From: Streptomyces sp. A 4/2
GTDB taxonomy: Bacteria; Actinomycetota; Actinomycetes; Streptomycetales; Streptomycetaceae
Length of the DNA: 64,000 nucleotides
Direction of reading: 5' to 3'
Assembly (NCBI RefSeq): GCF_940670765.1
Contig: NZ_CALNVW010000049.1
Location: forward strand, 1 to 64,000
Position 1 is the stretch's first letter. Each line of letters begins with the position of its first letter. Under the pieces are notes generated by a model. The model saw nothing but the letters and a program-made list of their open reading frames with translations. It did not search any database and was not told the origin of the DNA. Of the stretch, positions 24,327-34,112 are shown one piece after another. Both the position numbers and the translations under genes were made by a program.

Positions 24327-24397
24327 CTTACTTGCCGCCCGGCTAGCTGACTACAATGCGGAAAGGTAGTCCCGCAACTAGCCGGGCGTCAAGTAAG
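24327..24397. promoter_or_regulatory. Large operator dyad between MFS exporter and TetR gene
   Basis: CTTACTTG (24327-24334) mirrors CAAGTAAG (24390-24397), CGCCCGGCTAG (24336-24346) mirrors CTAGCCGGGCG (24378-24388), and GACTAC (24349-24354) mirrors GTAGTC (24366-24371). In effect two inverted copies of a roughly 20-bp site, consensus CTAGCCGGGCGnCAAGTAAG, flank a short centre. Two TetR dimers could bind and control both divergent promoters. Confidence 0.75.
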
Positions 24398-24414
24398 TAT
24401 CGCAGGAGAGCACC

Positions 24415-24996
24415 ATGGGCAGCAGGGGCAACACTCGCCAGCGCATCCAGGACGTCGCCCTGGAGCTCTTCGTCGAGCACGGATACGAGAAAACATCGCT
24501 GCGGGAGATCGCCGAGAAGCTCGACGTCACCAAGGCGGCGCTCTACTACCACTTCAAGACCAAGGAAGACATCCTCATCAGCCTCTTCCGGGATCTCTCC
24601 GCGCCGATCGACGAAGTGATCGCCTGGGGCCAGTCGCAGCCGCGCACCCTGGAGACGAAGACCGAGGTCCTGCGCCGCTACAGCGAGGCGCTCAGCGGCG
24701 CCACCCCGCTCTTCCGCTTCATGCAGGAGAACCAGGGGACGGTGCGCGAGCTGAGCGTCGGCGAGAACTTCAAGGACCGGATGCTGGTCCTGCTCGACCT
24801 GGTCCGGGCGCCCGACGCCTCCCTGTCCGACCAGGTCCGCTGCTTCACGGCGCTGTTCACGATGCACGCCGGGCAGTTCGCGCTCAAGGACGCAGAAGGC
24901 GACCCCGAGGACAAGCGCGAAGCTGTCCTCGAGGTCGCCACCGAACTCATGACCCGGGCTCACCGGGACACGGGCACGGACTCCGTCACAGGTTGA
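24415..24996 (+). CDS. TetR/AcrR regulator of the divergent exporter
   Basis: A 193-residue regulator. The DNA-binding part reads RQRIQDVALELFVEHGYEKT, then SLREIAEKLDVTKAALYYHF, a classical TetR helix-turn-helix. AGGAGAG lies before the ATG at 24415. Its position opposite the MFS gene across a palindromic region indicates local autorepression and control of efflux. Its 3' end overlaps the end of the convergent M23 peptidase gene by 11 nt. Confidence 0.92.
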   Translation: MGSRGNTRQRIQDVALELFVEHGYEKTSLREIAEKLDVTKAALYYHFKTKEDILISLFRDLSAPIDEVIAWGQSQPRTLETKTEVLRRYSEALSGATPLFRFMQENQGTVRELSVGENFKDRMLVLLDLVRAPDASLSDQVRCFTALFTMHAGQFALKDAEGDPEDKREAVLEVATELMTRAHRDTGTDSVTG

Positions 24997-25657
24997 CGCC
25001 GTGGGCCTTCAGGAACGGGACCGGGTTGATGCCCGAGCCGTAGTTGGGGCCCGTACGGATCTCGAAGTGCAGGTGCGGACCGGTCACGTTGCCGGTGGCA
25101 CCGGACTTGCCTATGACCTGGCCGGCCTTCACGGTCTGACCGACGTGGACATCGATCTGCGACAGGTGCGCGTACTGCGCGTACGTGGTGTTGCCGACCT
25201 TGATCTCGATGGCGTTGCCGTAGGCGGGGCCGTCGCCGCCACCGTTGGGGCCGGCCTTCACGATGGTGCCGTCGTGCACGGCCTTCACCGGGGTGCCGGT
25301 CGGCATGACGAAGTCCTGGCCCGAGTGCTTGTGGGACCACATCTTGCCGCCGATCCCGAAGGGCTCACCGATCACGACGTGGTCGACCGGCTTGACCCAG
25401 GCGTCCTGGGCGTTGGCCGCGTTCACGGTCTTGATGGGCGTCGTGGTCTTGGCCGCGGCCTGCGCCTGGGCTTCGGCCTGGTGGGCGACTGCGGTGGCGA
25501 CGGACGAGGTCCCCGCCGAGGAGGACGGGTGTGCGTCGGCGGCCACCGCAGCACCGGCACCCAGCGCGACCGACACTCCGAGCCCGGCGGCTATGACCGC
25601 GGCGCGGCTACGGAACGGGGACAGGCGGGGCGTACGGAACTTGGTGTGCTTCTGCAT
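24986..25657 (-). CDS. Secreted M23-family peptidoglycan metallopeptidase
   Basis: A 223-residue exported protein. A basic start (MQKHTKFRTPRLSPFRSR) and Ala-rich hydrophobic segment form a signal peptide ending near AAVAADAHP. An Ala/Gln/Lys-rich linker follows, then the LytM-type domain with zinc ligands in HKHSGQDF (H, D) and HLHFEI (HxH). Such enzymes cut peptide bridges in peptidoglycan. I use the ATG at 25657; the extension to 25741 lacks coding character. The 490 bp upstream contain no gene, so the mRNA may have a long leader. Confidence 0.88.
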   Translation of the reverse strand: MQKHTKFRTPRLSPFRSRAAVIAAGLGVSVALGAGAAVAADAHPSSSAGTSSVATAVAHQAEAQAQAAAKTTTPIKTVNAANAQDAWVKPVDHVVIGEPFGIGGKMWSHKHSGQDFVMPTGTPVKAVHDGTIVKAGPNGGGDGPAYGNAIEIKVGNTTYAQYAHLSQIDVHVGQTVKAGQVIGKSGATGNVTGPHLHFEIRTGPNYGSGINPVPFLKAHGVNL

Positions 25658-26147
25658 ACGTGCAACAACTCCGGGGCGTAAGAGGACCCAGCCGCACAGG
25701 CCGGGCTGACCACTCATTGGTAACCCGACCGGACACAACACCCAAAACGCCCATCTACGACATCAGGCCGTAGCGACGGCACCAGGAACCCGGCGCCGTT
25801 CGGCGGCCCCGGCGCGCTCCGCAGCGACCCGACCCGATCCGGCCGAGGCAGGAAACCGCAGCTGAACCCGGTACCGAGCTGTCCCGCACGGGGGTTCCAC
25901 CGCGCAGGACGAAGGTCCCGGCCGCCGCCGGCCGGAAGGCCTGGCCGCCTGTACCGGCCGATCCCCTATTCCGCCTAGTAGGCCTCGAACCCCCTGTGGC
26001 CCTTGTCACCGGCGTGGGACCAATGCCTGCCGGTTCCGGGACCTTCGGCCCTCGGGCACAACGGGCTGATTCTGTGAGCCAGTTCACCGCCGGGCAGCGC
26101 TGAGCGGCGGTGAACCGAGGGACTCGGAGGGGTTCGGAGGACGCAGA
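25658..26147. other. Gene-free region upstream of the M23 peptidase
   Basis: About 490 bp between the M23 peptidase start and the clpC terminator. The short open frames in it have poor codon bias and no family resemblance. It is rich in small inverted repeats (for example around GGCCGGC at 25920) and must contain the promoter and leader of the M23 gene. I looked for the conserved boxes of a ydaO-type c-di-AMP riboswitch and did not find them. Confidence 0.5.
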
Positions 26148-26192
26148 AAGGGCGGCCCCGGAACCGATGTACTCGGTTCCGGGGCCGCCCTT
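26148..26192. terminator. Strong terminator downstream of clpC
   Basis: A perfect 20-bp stem, AAGGGCGGCCCCGGAACCGA (26148-26167) with its complement at 26173-26192, closes a 5-base loop TGTAC. It lies 31 bp after the clpC stop codon. The lower stem ends in TT on one side and AA on the other, so it may work in both directions. Confidence 0.85.
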
Positions 26193-26222
26193 CTGTCACT
26201 CGGGCCGTTCAACGCATCCGCG

Positions 26223-28748
<2,526 letters not shown>

Positions 28749-28950
28749 CGTTAATCGCTCCTCAGAGCGGTCGGGCAGCGAGGGGTCGGTCCCCTCCCAG
28801 TCCTTCCGCATGCTAGTCCCGCGGGGCGGGACAGCTCATTCCAACTGCCGACACCCGTCCATGGCCTCCGGCCCCGAACAGCCGACAACTGCTCCAACCC
28901 GATGGTGCGAGACGATGTTCCCGCAGGCCAGGCAGATACCCCTGTCTCCA

Positions 28951-28967
28951 GTACGCCGATGGCGAAC
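28951..28967 (-). promoter_or_regulatory. ClgR-like operator upstream of clpC
   Basis: GTACGC-CGATG-GCGAAC, read on the minus strand as GTTCGC-N5-GCGTAC, matches the published ClgR pattern GTTCGC-N5-GCG with only one mismatch to full symmetry. ClgR activates clp genes in Streptomyces and other actinobacteria. A TATCTG at 28933-28938 on the minus strand, just downstream, could be the -10 element. The rest of the 430-bp gap between clpC and the next gene shows no coding sequence. Confidence 0.55.
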
Positions 28968-29178
28968 GTGAGACCGCCTGAACCGCGTGTCGCCCCTCCC
29001 CACTAGGTATGTCTTACCCGCAAGCACTGACAGTCCATGCGGCGCGCACCGGTTCCCTCCGCTACGGGCGAACAACTTGGCGCCTCTGAACGCGCGCGCA
29101 CGCCTCTTGCACGTCAACGGAAAGCAATCAAACGGAAACGCTCCGTAACTCTCCCGCCTTCCGGGAGTTGCTCCGGGC

Positions 29179-29829
29179 ATGGCCCTCACCGTTCCGTCCC
29201 CCCGCGAACCGGTCGCAGAAGGCGCCCGCGCCGGAATCAGCCACGGCGAAAGCATCGCCCGGTGGTACGAGACGCGGCTCGGCTGGGCGGCGCTCGCGGG
29301 GCCGCCGGTGGAGTTGCTGACCGGACTGCGTTTCGACGTGATCGAGCTGCCGTCCGACGCCGGGTTCGCCCTGCTGCGCCGGGTGCCGGGCACCGGGCCG
29401 GTGGCTCTCTCGGGCCGCCGGATGCGGCTGCTGGTGGCCGCGGGCAGCGCCGACGAGCTACCGGGGCTGCTCGACTGGCTGGAGTGGGGCGGGATCGCGC
29501 TCGATCTGACCGCCATCGGTACGGGCGGCCGGATCACGGCCCCCGCACCTCCCGGCCCGGGTGGCTCGCAGGGGGTCGCCGGCTGGCTGCGACCCCCGGA
29601 GCCGGGGCACGAGGTTGAGCCTGCCCTGCCCGTGTTCAGCGGGTTCCGGAAGCACGGCAGCGCTCCCGATCTGGTGCGGCTCGTGGACGCGGCGGCAACG
29701 GAATGCCACCGGGCCCGGATGGTGCGTAACGCTGCTGCTTTCCGGGGAGCGCTCCCCGGAAACCGGACTGCAGTTGCCCGGGGGGCGACCCCCGGACCTC
29801 TCGGAAATCAGCCGTTGGCCTTCTCGTAA
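29179..29829 (+). CDS. Hypothetical protein, possible Prim-Pol-like domain
   Basis: A 216-residue protein that is divergent from clpC and convergent with lsr2; its last 22 bp overlap the lsr2 end. Segments such as ARWYETRLGWAALAGPP, GLRFDVIELPSDAGFALL, GPVALSGRRMRLLVAAGSA and LDWLEWGG recall the N-terminal region of the small bifunctional primase/polymerase-like proteins common in Streptomyces, but I see no metal-binding catalytic triad. The C-terminal 50 residues are low-complexity. The assignment is tentative. Confidence 0.55.
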   Translation: MALTVPSPREPVAEGARAGISHGESIARWYETRLGWAALAGPPVELLTGLRFDVIELPSDAGFALLRRVPGTGPVALSGRRMRLLVAAGSADELPGLLDWLEWGGIALDLTAIGTGGRITAPAPPGPGGSQGVAGWLRPPEPGHEVEPALPVFSGFRKHGSAPDLVRLVDAAATECHRARMVRNAAAFRGALPGNRTAVARGATPGPLGNQPLAFS

Positions 29830-30143
29830 GCCTCGCGGATGTCAGCGGGCACACGGCCGCGGTCATTCACGTTGTAGCCGTTCTCCTTGGCCCACTTACG
29901 GATCTCCGCAGTGTCCTTGTTGCCACCGACCGCGATACGGGTCTTGCCACGGCCACCCGCGCCGCGGCCACCGGTGCGCCGGCCGCCCTTCGCGTACGGC
30001 TCCAGCAGCGTACGGAGCTTGTCCGCGTTCGCCGTGGTGAGGTCGATCTCGTAAGTCTTGCCATCCAGAGCGAACGTCACTGTCTCGTCCGCCTCGCCAC
30101 CGTCGAGGTCATCGACAAGAAGGACCTGAACCTTCTGTGCCAC
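29808..30143 (-). CDS. lsr2: Nucleoid-associated protein Lsr2
   Basis: A 111-residue H-NS-like xenogeneic silencer that bridges AT-rich DNA. The N-terminal dimerisation part (MAQKVQVLLVDDLDGGEADE) is followed by a flexible Gly/Arg linker (GGRRTGGRGAGGRGKTR) and the C-terminal DNA-binding domain with the AT-minor-groove loop type residues (KENGYNVNDRGRVPADIREAY). The GTG at 30143 has AAAGGAAAT upstream; the extension to 30206 is leader sequence. The leader is richer in A/T than its surroundings and holds TTTTCC/GGAAAA arms (30190-30203), a possible site for self-binding. Confidence 0.95.
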   Translation of the reverse strand: MAQKVQVLLVDDLDGGEADETVTFALDGKTYEIDLTTANADKLRTLLEPYAKGGRRTGGRGAGGRGKTRIAVGGNKDTAEIRKWAKENGYNVNDRGRVPADIREAYEKANG

Positions 30144-30299
30144 CGGATTTCCTTTCATCGAAAAATTCAGTACGCGGAAAGGAAACCGCTTTTCCCAGGA
30201 AAACACAAACCCCCGGCAGAGGTTCAGGAGTGCAAGAACACGGGAAACATGCGCGATTCGGACATAGGGTTCCGACGGGGTTCCGACGGCTAGTGGCGC

Positions 30300-30821
30300 T
30301 CACAGGTGCAGAAGCATCCGGCTGTTGCCCAAGGTGTTCGGCTTCACTCGTTCGAGACCGAGGAACTCGGCGACTCCCTCGTCATAGGAACGCAGCAGCT
30401 CGCTGTAGACATCTCCGTCGACCGGAGTCTCGCCGATCTCGGTGAAGCCGTGCTTCGCGAAGAAGTCGACTTCGAAGGTCAGGCAGAATACCCGGCGCAC
30501 ACCGATCCACCGCGCGGTCTGCAACAGCTTGTCGAGAACCTGGTGTCCGACCCCGGCGCCCTTGAACTCGCGGTCCACCGCGAGAGTGCGCACTTCGGCG
30601 AGGTCTTCCCACATCACGTGGAGTGCTCCGCAGCCGACGACCCTGGCATCGTCGTCGCGTTCCGCGACCCAGAACTCCTGGATGTCCTCGTAAAGAGTGA
30701 CCGTCGCTTTGTCGAGCAGGATCCGCTCCCGTACGTACGCGTCCAGGAGTCTGCGTACTGCGGGCACATCGCTGGTCCTGGCCCTGCGGACCGTGAGGGC
30801 TTTTGCTGGCGTACCTGACAT
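30300..30821 (-). CDS. argA: Amino-acid N-acetyltransferase (ArgA-like, GNAT fold)
   Basis: A 173-residue GNAT acetyltransferase. The acetyl-CoA region is LAVDREFKGAGVGHQVLDKL, and FCLTFEVDFFAKHGFTEIGE is close to the short actinobacterial L-glutamate N-acetyltransferase described in Mycobacterium, the first step of arginine synthesis. Those enzymes lack the kinase-like domain of E. coli ArgA, as does this one. The ATG at 30821 (MSGTPAKALTVRRA) is used. It is 10 bp downstream of the BlaI-type regulator gene and probably cotranscribed with it. Confidence 0.8.
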   Translation of the reverse strand: MSGTPAKALTVRRARTSDVPAVRRLLDAYVRERILLDKATVTLYEDIQEFWVAERDDDARVVGCGALHVMWEDLAEVRTLAVDREFKGAGVGHQVLDKLLQTARWIGVRRVFCLTFEVDFFAKHGFTEIGETPVDGDVYSELLRSYDEGVAEFLGLERVKPNTLGNSRMLLHL

Positions 30822-30831
30822 ACGGCCGACG

Positions 30832-31230
30832 CTATCGGTCCGCGTCTCCGTCACGGTCATCGCGGTCCGCATCACCCTGAACGATGCGCAAAGCATCACG
30901 CAGCGCATCGCGCTGCTCGGACGACATCATGCCGAAGAAGGCGACAAGCGCGGCAGCGGAGTTGTCGCTCGTCGACCAGGCTTCGTTCATCAGTGCGGCG
31001 GAGTAGGCGGCACGGTTGGAGACCGCGGTATATCGATAGGCGCGGCCCGCCACTTCCCTGCGCACCCAGCCCTTCTGATGGAGATTGTCCAATACGGTCA
31101 TGACGGTGGTGTAGGCGATGGAACGTTCCCGTTCGAGGTCTTCCAGGACTTCCCGGACGGTGACCGGTCGGTTCCACTCCCAGACCCGTGTCATGACGGC
31201 GTCTTCCAGCTCTCCCAATTGGCGGGGCAC
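30832..31230 (-). CDS. BlaI/MecI/CopY-family transcriptional repressor
   Basis: A 132-residue winged-helix regulator. LGELEDAVMTRVWEWNRPVTV and the recognition segment AYTTVMTVLDNLHQKGWVRRE are typical of BlaI/MecI proteins. The acidic, Asp-rich C-terminus (GDADRDDRDGDADR) is unusual. In many genomes such a gene sits beside a BlaR1-type membrane peptidase that relieves repression; none is present here. GTG at 31230 is the start. A short dyad lies directly upstream. Confidence 0.88.
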   Translation of the reverse strand: MPRQLGELEDAVMTRVWEWNRPVTVREVLEDLERERSIAYTTVMTVLDNLHQKGWVRREVAGRAYRYTAVSNRAAYSAALMNEAWSTSDNSAAALVAFFGMMSSEQRDALRDALRIVQGDADRDDRDGDADR

Positions 31231-31233
31231 ATA

Positions 31234-31247
31234 CGCACCATAGTGCG
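31234..31247. promoter_or_regulatory. Short dyad before the BlaI-type gene
   Basis: CGCAC-CATA-GTGCG lies 4 bp upstream of the BlaI-type start codon. The position fits autoregulation, but arms of 5 bp are short and the sequence differs from the TACA-type BlaI operators I know. Confidence 0.3.
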
Positions 31248-31280
31248 AGATGTCATGAATGGCTGGCTATTTACACAGAA

Positions 31281-31315
31281 AAGGGCGTACGGCGTGAAAT
31301 GAGCCGTACGCCCTT
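31281..31315 (-). terminator. Terminator after the small membrane protein gene
   Basis: AAGGGCGTACGGC (31281-31293) pairs perfectly with GCCGTACGCCCTT (31303-31315) around a 9-base loop, 15 bp after the stop codon of the minus-strand gene at 31331. Confidence 0.8.
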
Positions 31316-31330
31316 CGGGCACTGCTGCGA

Positions 31331-31510
31331 TCAGGCGGAGCTGCCGCCTGCCGCCTGGGTCACAGCCTCGGCGCGGGCGAGAGCCTCGTCCACCGCCGCG
31401 TCTTCCTTGGCCTTGTTCGGGCCGCCTTGGGTCTTCACGATCGTCATCACGAGGAAGGTGAAGAAGACGGCCATCACCACGGGGGGCACAAGCGCGGAAA
31501 CGTAGTCCAT
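31331..31510 (-). CDS. Small single-span membrane protein
   Basis: A 59-residue protein: a membrane segment (YVSALVPPVVMAVFFTFLVMTIV) and a short charged Ala-rich cytoplasmic tail (KAKEDAAVDEALARAEAV) that could form a helix. The ATG at 31510 follows a purine-poor leader; the frame continues to 31555 but the extra residues look non-coding. A good terminator follows. I do not recognise a function. Confidence 0.65.
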   Translation of the reverse strand: MDYVSALVPPVVMAVFFTFLVMTIVKTQGGPNKAKEDAAVDEALARAEAVTQAAGGSSA

Positions 31511-31561
31511 ACGGACAGAGTAGCCAGGGGGTGTCCGGCCCGGTCGACCGGACACCCCTTA

Positions 31562-31599
31562 GGACCCGGACGGACTCAGCGGACCCGGACGGACTCAGC
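31562..31599. repeat. 19-bp exact tandem duplication at a gene 3' end
   Basis: GGACCCGGACGGACTCAGC occurs twice in direct succession (31562-31580 and 31581-31599). The second copy contains the stop codon (minus strand, 31595-31597) of the following gene, so the duplication extends from that stop codon into the downstream region. Confidence 0.9.
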
Positions 31600-32161
31600 C
31601 CACCGCGAAGCGCTGTGCGGGAGGCGCGGCCGGTTTGCGGCGGGGCGGGAAGACCTCGGACGGTTTCGGGGCCGGGCGGGGCGGCGCGGGGACGCCGTCG
31701 GGCGCCGGGCGCTTGGGCTGGACCGGCTCGCCCTCCTTCCGCCCGCCCGGCAGCGCCAGGAGCCGGGTGCGCTGGCCGGGGGTCGCCGTACGGCCCGCCA
31801 GTCCGGCCTGTACCGACCGCTCGGCCAGTGCCCGGCAGCGCCGTAGCAGGGCGTCGCCGGACGGCAGGTCCCGCAGGGTGCGCAGGGCGGCCAGGTCCTC
31901 GGCGCGGGGGTCGTAACCGGCGGCCAGGGCGTCCTGGAGCAGCTCGGTGTAGCTGCGGGCCGCACCGGGCAGGGCGTCGCGGTAGCGGGCGAGGTCGGCG
32001 AGGAGGAAGGCGCGCAGCCTGCCCGTCTCTCCGATGGCCTCGTCCACGGACTCGGCGAGACGCAGGCAGTCCTGGATGTCCTCGTCGGCGACGGGGGTCG
32101 GATTGAGGGCGATGGCAAGGGCGCGTCGGAGCACACGCAGCTCATCCGCGCTGAAGGCCAT
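31595..32161 (-). CDS. Conserved hypothetical protein downstream of coaX
   Basis: A 188-residue soluble, mostly helical protein (MAFSADELRVLRRALAIALN..., then ADEDIQDCLRLAESVDEAI) with a Pro/Lys/Arg-rich C-terminus (KPSEVFPPRRKPAAPPAQ). ATG 32161 has GAGGCGGC close upstream; an in-frame ATG at 32191 is the alternative. The much longer open frame reaching to 33988 merely runs antisense-frame through coaX and nadC. A 21-bp hairpin separates the gene from coaX, so it is probably expressed from its own promoter. Function unknown. Confidence 0.7.
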   Translation of the reverse strand: MAFSADELRVLRRALAIALNPTPVADEDIQDCLRLAESVDEAIGETGRLRAFLLADLARYRDALPGAARSYTELLQDALAAGYDPRAEDLAALRTLRDLPSGDALLRRCRALAERSVQAGLAGRTATPGQRTRLLALPGGRKEGEPVQPKRPAPDGVPAPPRPAPKPSEVFPPRRKPAAPPAQRFAVG

Positions 32162-32234
32162 GCCGCCTCGGGAACCGTAGGGCGTGGGCATGGAACGACG
32201 ATACGTACTAAAGGGGCAATATCTGCTTAATGCA

Positions 32235-32283
32235 CCGGAAAGCGGCGCGGCGGGGATTTCGGCCCCGCCGCGCCGCTTTCCGG
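32235..32283 (-). terminator. Terminator of the panG-like/panC/nadB/nadC/coaX operon
   Basis: A perfect 21-bp stem (32235-32255 with 32263-32283) around the loop ATTTCGG lies 15 bp after the coaX stop codon. The stem begins CCGGAAAGCGGCGCGG. Confidence 0.85.
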
Positions 32284-32298
32284 CCGGGTTCCGGCGGA

Positions 32299-33096
32299 TC
32301 ACATGCGGGAGACGTTGCGCTCGTACACCAGGCGCAGCCCGATCAGCGTCAGCCAGGGCTCGTGCTCGTCGATGACGGTGGCCTCGCTGAGCACCATCGG
32401 GGCGAGACCGCCCGTCGCGATGACGGTGACGTCCTCGGGATCGTCGGCCAGCTCGCGGGCCATCCGGGTCACGACGCCGTCGACCTGTCCGGCGAAGCCG
32501 TAGATGATGCCGGACTGCATGGCCTCGACGGTGTTCTTGCCGATCACGCTGCGCGGGCGGGCCAGCTCGATCTTGCGGAGCTGGGCGCCCTTCACACCGA
32601 GCGCCTCGACCGAGATCTCGATGCCGGGGGCGATCACCCCGCCGGTGTACTCGCCGCGCGCGGACACCGCGTCGAAGGTCGTCGCCGTACCGAAGTCGAC
32701 GACGACGGCCGGGCCGCCGTAGAGCTCGACGGCCGCGACCGCGTTGATGATGCGGTCCGCGCCGACCTCCTTCGGGTTGTCCATCAGGATCGGGACGCCG
32801 GTCTTGATGCCGGGCTCGACGAGGACCGCGGGGACGTCGCCGTAGTACCGGCGGGTCACCTCGCGCAGTTCGTGCAGGACGGAGGGGACGGTGGAGCAGA
32901 CCGCGATCCCCTCGATGCCGTCGCCCAGCTCGTCGCCGAGGAGGGGGTGCATGCCCATCAGGCCCTGGAGGAGTACGGCCAGCTCGTCGGCGGTGCGGCG
33001 GGCGTCCGTGGAGATGCGCCAGTGCTCGACGATCTCGTCGCCGTCGAAGAGACCGAGGACGGTGTGGGTGTTGCCGACGTCGATGGTGAGCAGCAT
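32299..33096 (-). CDS. coaX: Type III pantothenate kinase
   Basis: A 265-residue ASKHA-fold kinase that phosphorylates pantothenate, the first step of CoA synthesis from pantothenate; type III enzymes need a monovalent cation and are not inhibited by CoA. Motifs: phosphate-1 DVGNTHTVLGLFDGD at the N-terminus, DFGTATTFDAVSARGEYTGG in the middle, and ATGGLAPMV near the end. It starts 3 bp after the nadC stop and closes an operon that also supplies pantothenate through panC. Confidence 0.95.
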   Translation of the reverse strand: MLLTIDVGNTHTVLGLFDGDEIVEHWRISTDARRTADELAVLLQGLMGMHPLLGDELGDGIEGIAVCSTVPSVLHELREVTRRYYGDVPAVLVEPGIKTGVPILMDNPKEVGADRIINAVAAVELYGGPAVVVDFGTATTFDAVSARGEYTGGVIAPGIEISVEALGVKGAQLRKIELARPRSVIGKNTVEAMQSGIIYGFAGQVDGVVTRMARELADDPEDVTVIATGGLAPMVLSEATVIDEHEPWLTLIGLRLVYERNVSRM

Positions 33097-33099
33097 GGG

Positions 33100-34110
33100 C
33101 TACTTCGCCTCGCGCAGGTCGAGACCGATGTCCAGGATCGGCGAGGAGTGGGTGAGCGCCCCGACCGCGAGGTAGTCGACGCCCGTCTCGGCATACGCCC
33201 GCGCGTTGTCCAGCGTCAGTCTTCCCGAGGACTCCAGGGCGGCCCGGCCGCCGACGAGGGCGACCGCCTCGGCGGTCTGTGCCGGGGTGAAGTTGTCCAG
33301 CAGGATCAGGTCGGCTCCGGCCGCCAGGACTTCGGTGACCTGGGGCAGGGTGTCCACCTCGACCTCGATGGCGAGATCGGGGAAGTCGGCCCGTACGAGC
33401 TTGAACGCCTCGGCCACACCGCCCGCCGCCACGACGTGGTTGTCCTTGACCAGGGCCGCGTCGGAGAGGGACATCCGGTGGTTGACACCGCCGCCGCAGC
33501 GCACCGCGTACTTCTCCAGGGCGCGCAGCCCCGGGGTGGTCTTGCGGGTGTCGCGGACCTGCGCCTTGGTGCCTTCCAGTGTGTCGGCCCACGCGCGGGT
33601 GGCCGTGGCGATGCCGGAGAGGCGGCAGAGCAGGTTGAGCGCGCTGCGCTCGGCGGTCAGCAGGTCCCGGGTGCGGGTGGTCACCGAGAGCAGCTTCTCG
33701 CCCGCCGCGACGCGAGCGCCGTCCTCGACGTGCCGTTCGACCTCGAAGGTCTCCGTGCAGACGATGGAGAGAACCGCTTCGGCGATGCGCAGACCGGCGA
33801 CCGTACCGGCCTCGCGGGCGGTGAAGTCGGCGGTGGCGACGGCCTCTTCGGGCACGGTCGCGAAGGTGGTCACGTCCACGCCGCCGTCGAGGTCCTCGTC
33901 GATGGCGAGGTGCGCGATGTCCTCGACCAGGATGGGGTCGAGGCCGGAGTCGGCGAGCAGCGCGGCGAGATCGGGGTCGAGCCCGCACTCCATGGCCTCG
34001 GGGTCGTACGCGTCGTCGCCGCAGGCGCAGGCGTCTCCGCAGCCGCCCGCGGACACGGCGCCGTCGGCTTCGCCGCCGATCTGGTGGAGGGGGAGGTCGG
34101 GGGTGGTCAC
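33100..34110 (-). CDS. nadC: Nicotinate-nucleotide pyrophosphorylase (carboxylating)
   Basis: A 336-residue quinolinate phosphoribosyltransferase that makes nicotinate mononucleotide from quinolinate and PRPP in de novo NAD synthesis. TTRTRDLLTAERSALNLLCRLSGIAT, RDTRKTTPGLRALEKYAV and GGGVNHRMSLSDAALVKDNH are diagnostic. An N-terminal extension with clustered cysteines (GGCGDACACGDDAYD) precedes the usual start and is odd for the family; it might bind a metal. GTG 34110 follows AGGAGC. It starts 2 bp after nadB. Confidence 0.95.
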   Translation of the reverse strand: MTTPDLPLHQIGGEADGAVSAGGCGDACACGDDAYDPEAMECGLDPDLAALLADSGLDPILVEDIAHLAIDEDLDGGVDVTTFATVPEEAVATADFTAREAGTVAGLRIAEAVLSIVCTETFEVERHVEDGARVAAGEKLLSVTTRTRDLLTAERSALNLLCRLSGIATATRAWADTLEGTKAQVRDTRKTTPGLRALEKYAVRCGGGVNHRMSLSDAALVKDNHVVAAGGVAEAFKLVRADFPDLAIEVEVDTLPQVTEVLAAGADLILLDNFTPAQTAEAVALVGGRAALESSGRLTLDNARAYAETGVDYLAVGALTHSSPILDIGLDLREAK

Positions 34111-34112
34111 GG

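Noticed and set aside
25658..26147. Possible c-di-AMP (ydaO) riboswitch before the M23 peptidase
   Set aside because: Such riboswitches precede cell-wall hydrolase genes in Streptomyces and disA is in this window, but the conserved boxes (GGGGUGAAUCC-type and CCGUCAGCUAAC-type) are not present on either strand.
31595..33988. 797-codon open frame on the minus strand, apparent fusion protein
   Set aside because: Its first 600 codons run out of frame through coaX and nadC and consist of Arg/Pro-rich low-complexity sequence. Only the last 188-198 codons are a gene.
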